A DNA stretch of 11,311 nt, taken from assembly GCA_937967705.1 (NCBI GenBank), contig CALCJG010000389.1, positions 1 through 11,311 on the forward strand, in the 5' to 3' direction. Made by a program: the position numbers and the translations under genes. The DNA comes from an uncultured Spirochaetia bacterium. GTDB lineage: Bacteria > Spirochaetota > UBA4802 > JAGODF01. Under the pieces are notes generated by a model. The model made no database searches. It was not told the DNA's origin and was given only the letters and a program-made list of their open reading frames with translations. Below, in pieces: positions 6,599 to 11,311 of this stretch (position 1 is the stretch's first letter; each line of letters opens with the position of its first letter).

Positions 6599-7069
6599 AA
6601 CTTCTTTGCGGTACGCCTTCAGTTTTTCATGAAACTTCTCTTCAAACATGCGCAGGCAGGTATTCATCCGGCTAAAGTTCTCCAGGGCCCGGTTGTCCGC
6701 CTCGGAGCAGCTCATGGAATCCACCCGCTGCCGGCACTCATCCAGCAATCCCACCATTTCCAGATCCAGCGACCTCAGCTGTTCCTCGTCCAGATGGGTT
6801 ATCCCCAGGAGCAGGTCGCCGGAAAGGCAGAGCACCTTGCGGCTTTCCATCTCCTTTTTGATCCGGGCAACACGTCCCCTCAGGGATTCCACTTCCGAAA
6901 AGAGCTTCTCCCTCCCCTGCTTCCTCACCTTCTCCGCACACTCGTTGAAGTGAGCCAGCAGATTATCGATATCCCCGCAGATCCTCTCCCGGACGAATTT
7001 ATCGGCCTCTTCCAGCGGCATGGTGTTGTAGCCGGGAAAACCTTCATGAAGACTCTCTTTAGTTCCCAT
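6590..7069 (-). CDS. Predicted helical/coiled-coil protein of unknown function in the ORP operon
   Basis: This 159-residue protein matches no family I recognise. It is rich in Glu, Lys, Arg and Leu with heptad-like stretches (for example around FSEVESLRGRVARIKKEMES and LEMVGLLDECRQRVDSM), indicating a mostly alpha-helical, probably coiled-coil, soluble protein with no signal peptide or membrane segment. Six cysteines are scattered and do not form CxxC pairs. I place the start at 7069 (MGTKES) because GGAGG sits 5 nt upstream of it; an ATG 12 bp earlier would overlap that ribosome site. It lies 30 bp after the ORP-like gene and is the last cistron before the terminator. Position suggests a structural or scaffold partner of the ORP/MinD proteins, perhaps analogous to the hypothetical protein found in the D. 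vulgaris ORP complex; I could not verify homology. Confidence 0.8.
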   Translation of the reverse strand: MGTKESLHEGFPGYNTMPLEEADKFVRERICGDIDNLLAHFNECAEKVRKQGREKLFSEVESLRGRVARIKKEMESRKVLCLSGDLLLGITHLDEEQLRSLDLEMVGLLDECRQRVDSMSCSEADNRALENFSRMNTCLRMFEEKFHEKLKAYRKEVFS

Positions 7070-7099
7070 AAATTCCTCCATAAATTTAGAATTAAACCA

Positions 7100-7459
7100 T
7101 CACCAATGCCCTTCCACGTCTGCCGAATCGATTCTCTTCAGCACTCCCTCTCTGTACCGCTCTATCCCTTCCCGAACCGTAGCACCGGTAACGGTATAGA
7201 TTTCGACACCGGCGGTCTTCAGAACCGCGAAGGCCTTGGGGCCCACATGACCGGTCACAAGAACCGAAGCGCCGGAATCAACGATTGTCCGGGCCGCCTG
7301 TATCCCGGCACCCTGGGCCGCTTCCCTGTTCTGACGGTTCTCTACATGCTCAAGGCTCTCCTGGTCCAGGTCATAAATGATGAAACCCAGGCTTCTCCCG
7401 AATCGCTCGTCTATTTTGTAATCAAGCCCGTTTCCTTCTGCCGATAATGCTATCTTCAT
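7100..7459 (-). CDS. Orange-protein (ORP)-like NifX/NifB-family metal-cluster-binding protein
   Basis: This 119-residue single-domain protein belongs to the dinitrogenase iron-molybdenum cofactor-binding family. It shows MKIALSAEGNGLD at the start, the DERFGRSLGFIIYD strand-helix region (residues 17-30), QGAGIQAARTI (50-60), VLVTGHVGPKAF (66-77) and GVEIYTVTGATVREGIE (84-100). Length, layout and absence of cysteine resemble Desulfovibrio ORP, which holds a Mo-Cu-sulfide cluster non-covalently. It would act in the cytoplasm with the MinD-type ATPases encoded downstream. GAGAGGAG precedes the ATG at good spacing, and the gap to the upstream gene is 13 bp, so the two are co-transcribed. Whether it binds Mo/Cu, an Fe-S cluster or another metal cannot be read from sequence. 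Confidence 0.88.
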   Translation of the reverse strand: MKIALSAEGNGLDYKIDERFGRSLGFIIYDLDQESLEHVENRQNREAAQGAGIQAARTIVDSGASVLVTGHVGPKAFAVLKTAGVEIYTVTGATVREGIERYREGVLKRIDSADVEGHW

Positions 7460-7472
7460 CCTGTCTCCTCTC

Positions 7473-7874
7473 TTAAAACTGATCTTCTCCCCTGAATCGG
7501 GGGCACTGTCCCCTCTTGCCCTGACCCCTCCAGCGGCATCCGGGAAGAGAATAGCATTCCATGGAGAGTTCGTCGCAGCAGTAGGCCTGCAGCACCTCCT
7601 CCACCCGGCCGCTTACATTGGGGACCAGCGTCATCCCCCTGCGCATCACGCACCGCGCGAACATGCGGCTGATGGCGCCGCAGATGACCACGTCAACCCC
7701 CACCTCGCTGAGGGCATCAATCTTCTGAAACCCCCCCTCCGGGTCCACATGGAGGACATAGCTTTCCCCTACCACACCATCCTCAACCCTAGAAATATGA
7801 AACTTCCCCGCCACGTCGAAGAGGGGCGATATCCTCTCTTCGAATTCCGGTATGGCTATCTGTTCCTGCTTCAT
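7473..7874 (-). CDS. NifX/ORP-like protein with Cys-rich C-terminal tail
   Basis: From the ATG at 7874 this encodes 133 residues. The first 100 or so match the NifX/ORP fold: IAIPEFEERISPLFDVAGKF near the N-terminus, then GVDVVICGAISRMFA and GMTLVPNVSGRVEEVLQAY. The last 35 residues are a Cys-rich extension (CC, SMEC, PGC, GQC) with many basic residues, absent from classical ORP, suggesting an extra metal site. It is the first gene after the sigma-54-type promoter. The start is uncertain: the predicted transcription start is only about 2 nt ahead of the ATG and no ribosome site is seen, while a TTG two codons earlier would precede or coincide with the predicted start site. The message may be leaderless, or the real start slightly different. 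The downstream ORP-like gene begins 13 bp later. Confidence 0.82.
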   Translation of the reverse strand: MKQEQIAIPEFEERISPLFDVAGKFHISRVEDGVVGESYVLHVDPEGGFQKIDALSEVGVDVVICGAISRMFARCVMRRGMTLVPNVSGRVEEVLQAYCCDELSMECYSLPGCRWRGQGKRGQCPRFRGEDQF

Positions 7875-7884
7875 ACACAATAAT

Positions 7885-7904
7885 AAAGCAGGATTCGTGC
7901 CAGA
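7885..7904 (-). promoter_or_regulatory. Sigma-54 (-24/-12) promoter of the ORP-like operon
   Basis: The minus strand reads CTGGCACG-AATC-CTGCTT, against the consensus YTGGCACG-N4-TTGCW, with one mismatch (C for T) and the exact GG-N10-GC spacing. The -24 element is at plus 7896-7903 and the -12 element at 7886-7891. The predicted start is near 7876. In D. vulgaris the ORP operons are sigma-54-dependent, which fits. No sigma-54 activator gene is present in this window. Confidence 0.72.
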
Positions 7905-7941
7905 ACCGGGTGATCCCCTCCCCGCCTACCGGATATCAGGT

Positions 7942-7958
7942 GGATTTTCAAAAAATCC
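7942..7958. repeat. Perfect 7-3-7 palindrome in the divergent control region
   Basis: GGATTTT-CAA-AAAATCC is a perfect inverted repeat centred at 7950, about 75 bp upstream of the predicted sigma-54 start. It could be an operator or activator site or a small hairpin. The A/T-rich centre would also suit local DNA bending. Confidence 0.5.
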
Positions 7959-7983
7959 TCGGATTCTCCCCTCTTCCCGCTCT

Positions 7984-7998
7984 TTTCTGTGTCAGAAA
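7984..7998. repeat. Perfect 6-3-6 palindrome, candidate enhancer-binding-protein site
   Basis: TTTCTG-TGT-CAGAAA is a perfect dyad centred at 7991, about 115 bp upstream of the predicted sigma-54 start, in the range typical of upstream activating sequences for sigma-54 activators. Its function is inferred from symmetry and position only. Confidence 0.5.
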
Positions 7999-8090
7999 CA
8001 GCGCTTATCATGCTAAAGACAGATTTCAGATTGCAAGACACACCGCCGATAATGGATTTTTCCGGTGCCGGGACATCACCCATATCTTAT

Positions 8091-8142
8091 TACTTGCGAA
8101 ATGCAAACATCGATTGCGCTGATTCCTTTCAAAACGCAAGTA
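8091..8142. repeat. Cluster of TTGCG/CGCAA elements including an 8-bp inverted repeat
   Basis: TACTTGCG (8091-8098) and CGCAAGTA (8135-8142) are perfect inverted copies 36 bp apart. Between them lie GCAA (8103-8106), giving TTGC-N5-GCAA with the left arm, and another TTGCG (8114-8118). The block sits 80-130 bp upstream of the metal-uptake operon and may hold binding sites for its regulator. It does not resemble the gammaproteobacterial Zur box. Confidence 0.4.
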
Positions 8143-8187
8143 TTTATGGGCATCCTGATGCGACCCAGGGCTTCAGGGAAAAAGGGG

Positions 8188-8217
8188 TTGACAGCGGGAT
8201 CCTTCTCTGACGATAAG
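8188..8217 (+). promoter_or_regulatory. Sigma-70-like promoter of the metal-uptake operon
   Basis: TTGACA (8188-8193, perfect -35) is followed after 18 bp by GATAAG (8212-8217, four of six matches to TATAAT). The predicted start would fall at about 8223-8225, on or next to the first ATG, implying a leaderless message for the first gene. That makes the call attractive but not secure. Confidence 0.45.
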
Positions 8218-8222
8218 AAAAC

Positions 8223-8510
8223 ATGCAATTCCTAAACAAAAAAGCCTTCAGGCTCGTGGCCCTTTTTTCGGTCCTGATGCTCCTTTTCGTCACGGTAGCG
8301 GCCTTTGCCCATACCCATGCGGACAGCCTCTACCATAAGGATTGTCCGCTCTGCCGCTTCCAGATGGACGGCAATTACGTCGACGAGCAGGTTTCCGTTA
8401 CGACCCTCTTTACGGATTATACCTGCATCAGGACCATTCCCAGAGAAACGACCGTACCGAGACCCGTGGAGGTCTCTCCCAATTCCTACCCCAACGCACC
8501 TCCTGTTTAA
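8223..8510 (+). CDS. Small exported His/Cys protein, probable metal-binding accessory
   Basis: This 95-residue protein has a basic N-terminus, a hydrophobic segment (residues 9-29) ending AAFA that looks like a signal peptide, then HTHADSLYHKDCPLC with His30, His32, His38 and a CxxC at Cys41/Cys44. The remainder is low-complexity and Pro/Thr/Val-rich. The layout recalls DUF2946-type small proteins found near metal transport genes, but I cannot confirm the family. The mature protein would begin close to His30, placing the His/Cys ligands at its N-terminus, suitable for binding zinc or copper in the periplasm. It is the first gene downstream of the sigma-70-like promoter, with no convincing ribosome site, and 154 bp ahead of the outer-membrane gene. 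Confidence 0.72.
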   Translation: MQFLNKKAFRLVALFSVLMLLFVTVAAFAHTHADSLYHKDCPLCRFQMDGNYVDEQVSVTTLFTDYTCIRTIPRETTVPRPVEVSPNSYPNAPPV

Positions 8511-8664
8511 TAATCCTTACAACCGTTGTTTTTTATAACCCCGGTGGGGAGACGGTGATAGTTATGTACCGGGATCATCCCCTCTTCCTTTTGAGGCAGT
8601 CCTCTGCGACATGCTGAACCGCATTCCCTTGCCCGGGATCACTCTAAACAGGAGATAATATCTT

Positions 8665-9966
8665 ATGCAAAAAGGGATTCTTCTCCTCTGTCTGCTGCTC
8701 ATGCCGGCCCTCGCCGCAGCGCAGACCGAGGAAAAGGAGATCGCCGCGCCGGCTGGATCTCCTTTCAACCAGACCAAATTCGTGCCGGACATCGCGCTGA
8801 TCCTGGATTTTTCCTATGTTCACCGAAATCTCAGCGACGAGCAGTACCGCACCAGCAAACTCCCCGAGGCAACCAACACCCTGGACGAGGATAAAACCCA
8901 TGGGAAGGACAACGCCGACCTGAACAGCCACCGGGGATTCAACCTCAATTACGCCGAGCTCACCTTTTCCTCCGTGGTGGACCCGTATTTCAACCTTTTC
9001 GCCAACTGCGAGCTGACGGAAACGGGCTTTGCCCTGGAGGAGGCCTATTTCACCACACGACGGCTTCCCGCCGGCTTTCAGCTCAAGGCGGGCAAGTTCC
9101 TGAGCGGTTTCGGTCGGATCAACGAGCAGCATACCCATTACTGGGATTTTGCCGACCGTCCCCTCAATTACCTCTCCTTCTTCGGAATTTCCGGTCTCAA
9201 CGAGAAGGGGGCGCAGCTCCTCTGGCTGGCTCCCATGGATACCTACCTGCAGTTCGGACTGGAGGTCCTCCAGGGGGAAAACGGCTCTTCCTTCGGCAGC
9301 CACGGTTACAATGACGTGGACAAGACCGTCACCGTAAAGACCGCCGGGGAGCCCAATGCCTATGTGGGCTTCATCCGCAATTCCTTCGACATCGGGAATC
9401 TCACGGTTCTCATATCCGCTTCCGGAGCCGGGGGAAAGTGCCGCGTCAACAGCGGCCTGGACACCCGGGGAGAGGAGGGTTACGCCCTGCACGGGAGCAC
9501 CCTCGTCGGGGGCGGATCGCTGCTGCTTAAATACCAGTGGGATTCGACGCGTAGCATCTCCCTTCAGACGGAATATCTCTACCGCGAGATGGACGCCGCC
9601 CGATATCAGAAGGACAGTGCCGACCAGGTTGCGAAATACGACCTGACCCGGAAGCAGTCGGGTCTCTACGCCCAACTGGTTCTCAAGCCCCTCAAGCGCT
9701 GGCGGGCCGGGGTCCGCTACGATCTGATGGACCGGAACCGGATACAGACAGACGACCCTTCGGCCATTGCCCCCCCGGAAGGGCTCTGCCGTTACACCGG
9801 AATGCTAGAGTTCAATCCCACGGAGTTCTCACGCCTGCGGGCTCAGTATAACTATGACCGGAGTAAATACACCGAAGACGGTCCGGGTTATCACCTCCGC
9901 CCCAATCACGAGGTGATCCTGCAGTTCAACCTGGCCATCGGCGCCCACGGCGCCCACGCCTTCTAG
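8665..9966 (+). CDS. Outer-membrane beta-barrel protein of a metal (zinc) uptake locus
   Basis: This 433-residue protein has a signal peptide (cleavage probably after residue 19, LAAA). A barrel-like sequence of alternating polar/hydrophobic strands follows and ends in Phe, as outer-membrane proteins usually do. Notable motifs are KAGKFLSGFGRINEQHTHYWDFADRPL (141-167) with His156 and His158, and the C-terminal GAHGAHAF (426-433). Together they recall the 'zinc-regulated outer membrane' proteins often encoded beside znuABC. The start follows AGGAG about 10 nt upstream. It is too short for a TonB-dependent receptor and I see no plug domain or TonB box, so passive or porin-like uptake of metal is more likely. 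The metal-binding protein gene follows 21 bp later, which supports a role in supplying it. Confidence 0.83.
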   Translation: MQKGILLLCLLLMPALAAAQTEEKEIAAPAGSPFNQTKFVPDIALILDFSYVHRNLSDEQYRTSKLPEATNTLDEDKTHGKDNADLNSHRGFNLNYAELTFSSVVDPYFNLFANCELTETGFALEEAYFTTRRLPAGFQLKAGKFLSGFGRINEQHTHYWDFADRPLNYLSFFGISGLNEKGAQLLWLAPMDTYLQFGLEVLQGENGSSFGSHGYNDVDKTVTVKTAGEPNAYVGFIRNSFDIGNLTVLISASGAGGKCRVNSGLDTRGEEGYALHGSTLVGGGSLLLKYQWDSTRSISLQTEYLYREMDAARYQKDSADQVAKYDLTRKQSGLYAQLVLKPLKRWRAGVRYDLMDRNRIQTDDPSAIAPPEGLCRYTGMLEFNPTEFSRLRAQYNYDRSKYTEDGPGYHLRPNHEVILQFNLAIGAHGAHAF

Positions 9967-9987
9967 TTTAATTCAAGGAGACCTGCT

Positions 9988-10887
9988 ATGTTAAAATTAA
10001 GACATCTGCTTATAATTCCCTTACTCATCCTGCTGCATTCCTCGGCCTTCGCAGCCAAGCTCAGGGTCATCACCACCTACCCCTACATCGCGAGCCTGGT
10101 CAAACAGATCGGGATGGACCGGGTGAACGTGCAGTCCCTGGCCAACGGCCAGTGGGACCCGCACGTCATCATCCCCAAACCCTCTTACATCTCCAAGCTG
10201 CGTCGCGCCGACCTGCTGGTCATCAACGGCGCTCAGATGGAGATCGGCTGGCTGCCCCCCATCATGCAGCAGGCCAACAATCCGAAGATACTCCAGGAGT
10301 CCGCGGGCTTTCTGGACCTGTCCAAGCAGATCAAGCTCATCGATGTCCCCCGGGGCGTTTCCCGAGCGGAGGGGGACATTCATCCGGACGGGAATCCGCA
10401 TTACTACCTGGATCCCTATAACATTCCTCCCCTCTACCGCGCCATACTGAAAAAACTCTGCGAACTCGATTCACTGAACGCGGAATATTACAGGGCCAAC
10501 TATGCCCAGTTCGACAAGGACTGGAAGGGGCGCCTCAAGTACTGGGACGGCCAGATGGCCAAGCTCAAGGGCACCAAGGTCGTGGAGTATCACAAGAATT
10601 ACGATTATCTGCTCCGGCGGTACAAGATCACCCTGGCCGCCACCCTGGAACCCCTGCCGGGCATCCCCCCCACGTCCAAGCACATAGAGGAGGTGGAGCA
10701 GGTCATTCGGAGAACCAAGGCCCCCTTGATTCTCCACGACGTATACAACTCCGACAGCGCGGCCCGGTATCTGAGCGGGCGACTGGGAATCAGGATCGTC
10801 AAGCTGCCCCACGACGTGGGCGCCGTACGGGAAGCGGAGGGCATTTTTACGCTGTTTGATGAAATCGTCAGGAGGTTAACCCGATGA
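9988..10887 (+). CDS. ZnuA-family periplasmic metal-binding protein of an ABC importer
   Basis: This 299-residue cluster A-I solute-binding protein (ZnuA/PsaA/TroA family) has a signal peptide cut near residue 22 (AFA). It starts with RVITTYPYIASLVKQIG and carries the expected metal ligands: His59 (in DPHVIIPKPS), His138 (NPHYYLDP), His202 (EYHKNYDY) and probably Asp276 (LPHDVGAV). It lacks the long His-rich loop of enteric ZnuA; only a short GDIHPDGNPH segment precedes His138. Zinc is the likeliest substrate from the histidine set, but manganese or another divalent metal is possible. AAGGAG precedes the ATG. Its stop codon overlaps the ATG of the permease gene (ATGA, 10884-10887), so the two are translationally coupled. 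Confidence 0.92.
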   Translation: MLKLRHLLIIPLLILLHSSAFAAKLRVITTYPYIASLVKQIGMDRVNVQSLANGQWDPHVIIPKPSYISKLRRADLLVINGAQMEIGWLPPIMQQANNPKILQESAGFLDLSKQIKLIDVPRGVSRAEGDIHPDGNPHYYLDPYNIPPLYRAILKKLCELDSLNAEYYRANYAQFDKDWKGRLKYWDGQMAKLKGTKVVEYHKNYDYLLRRYKITLAATLEPLPGIPPTSKHIEEVEQVIRRTKAPLILHDVYNSDSAARYLSGRLGIRIVKLPHDVGAVREAEGIFTLFDEIVRRLTR

Positions 10888-11311
10888 CCATACTGCTTTC
10901 GGCTTTTCTTCTTTCGGTGGTGCTGGTGGGAATCCATTCCTACTTCGGACTGGAAATCATCAAGCGCGGGATCATCTTCACGGACCTGGCCATAGGGCAG
11001 ATGGCCGCCGTCGGGGCCGCCATTTCCATCTTTCTACTGGGCGGGGAGTATCTCTACCCCGTTTCCCTGGTCTTCTCCCTGCTGGGAGGGCTCATCATCG
11101 CCCTCGTGTCGCGACGGACGGAAAATCTCGAGGCCTTCATCGGCCTGATGTACGCCTTCGGGGTTTCCGCCGTCTTCATCCTCCTGTGCAACAGCAGCCA
11201 CGGCCTGGAGACCTTCAAGAAGCTGATGGCGGCGGACATACTCTTTACCCCCATGGAGGACATACTGAAAACGGCGGCCCTTTACGCAGCCCTCGGAGTC
11301 TTCATCTTTTT
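10884..11311 (+). CDS. ABC-3 family metal permease (partial, 3' end missing)
   Basis: The reading frame opens at ATG 10884, overlapping the stop of the binding-protein gene, with GGAGG at 10871-10875. It stays open to the window end, giving 142 complete codons. The product is hydrophobic with several membrane segments (about 2-16, 42-52, 57-76 and 88-102). It contains the ABC-3 (ZnuB/MntB-like) signature regions GLEIIKRGIIFTDLAIGQMAAVG (22-44) and FIGLMYAFGVSAVF (85-98). It would form the inner-membrane channel of the importer fed by the upstream periplasmic protein. The full family length is around 260-290 residues, so roughly half is missing; the ATPase gene is also outside the window. Confidence 0.92.
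   Translation, partial: MTILLSAFLLSVVLVGIHSYFGLEIIKRGIIFTDLAIGQMAAVGAAISIFLLGGEYLYPVSLVFSLLGGLIIALVSRRTENLEAFIGLMYAFGVSAVFILLCNSSHGLETFKKLMAADILFTPMEDILKTAALYAALGVFIF

Noticed and set aside
7070..7081. An ATG at 7079-7081 as start of the coiled-coil gene.
   Set aside because: The GGAGG that best explains initiation overlaps those codons and is correctly spaced for the ATG at 7067-7069.
6581..7447. A 288-codon plus-strand frame opposite the ORP-like and coiled-coil genes.
   Set aside because: It crosses two well-supported minus-strand genes with ribosome sites and yields no recognisable protein.
8569..8641. Direct repeat CCGGGATCA (8569-8577 and 8633-8641) and GC-rich dyads in the 154-bp gap before the outer-membrane gene.
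   Set aside because: Short, isolated and without a T run or recognisable riboswitch core; likely chance in GC-rich sequence.
8644..9675. A 343-codon minus-strand frame opposite the outer-membrane protein gene.
   Set aside because: No ribosome site or domain; the plus-strand protein has a signal peptide, barrel features and operon context.
8665..9966. TonB-dependent receptor assignment for the outer-membrane protein.
   Set aside because: At 433 residues it is too short, and no TonB box or plug domain is visible.

Overview
The window looks like the end of an assembled contig from a GC-rich (roughly 55-60%), Gram-negative, probably anaerobic bacterium. A Desulfobacterota/'deltaproteobacterial' source (Geobacter-, Desulfuromonas- or Desulfovibrio-like) is my best inference. 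It rests on selenocysteine machinery, paired ferredoxin-bearing MinD-type ATPases next to orange-protein (ORP)-like genes, and a sigma-54-type promoter ahead of the ORP-like genes. Outer-membrane and periplasmic metal-uptake genes show a Gram-negative envelope. Bases 1-45 are not genomic: they match the Illumina TruSeq P5/universal adapter.

Region 1 (46-2905, all minus strand) holds selA and, just upstream of it, a selenocysteine tRNA (selC) with an odd acceptor stem. Further upstream is a YibE/F-family membrane protein. The SelA/tRNA-Sec pair charges tRNA with selenocysteine.

Region 2 (2986-7904, all minus strand) is the most distinctive part, an ORP/MinD/Mrp-type system in two tandem transcription units. 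The upstream unit starts at a good sigma-54 (-24/-12) promoter and carries a Cys-tailed NifX/ORP-like protein, a classical ORP-like protein and a coiled-coil protein of unknown function, ending at a hairpin/U-tract terminator (6461-6492). The downstream unit carries two MinD-type ATPases each with an inserted 2x[4Fe-4S] ferredoxin domain, an Mrp/NBP35 Fe-S carrier ATPase, a second ORP-like protein overlapping mrp by 4 bases (a 'split MrpORP'), and an FmdB-type zinc ribbon. It ends at a strong terminator (2986-3017). In Desulfovibrio vulgaris the comparable proteins form a sigma-54-controlled complex linked to metal-cluster binding and cell division. The physiological role here is inferred from that resemblance only.

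Region 3 (7875-8222) is a divergent control region of about 350 bp. It holds the sigma-54 promoter pointing left, a sigma-70-like promoter pointing right, two perfect short palindromes and a cluster of TTGCG/CGCAA elements.

Region 4 (8223-11311, plus strand) is a metal-uptake (probably zinc) operon: a small exported His/Cys protein, an outer-membrane beta-barrel protein, a ZnuA-family periplasmic binding protein, and the start of an ABC-3 family permease cut by the window end. Together they would carry metal across the outer membrane, capture it in the periplasm and import it; the ATPase gene presumably lies beyond the window.
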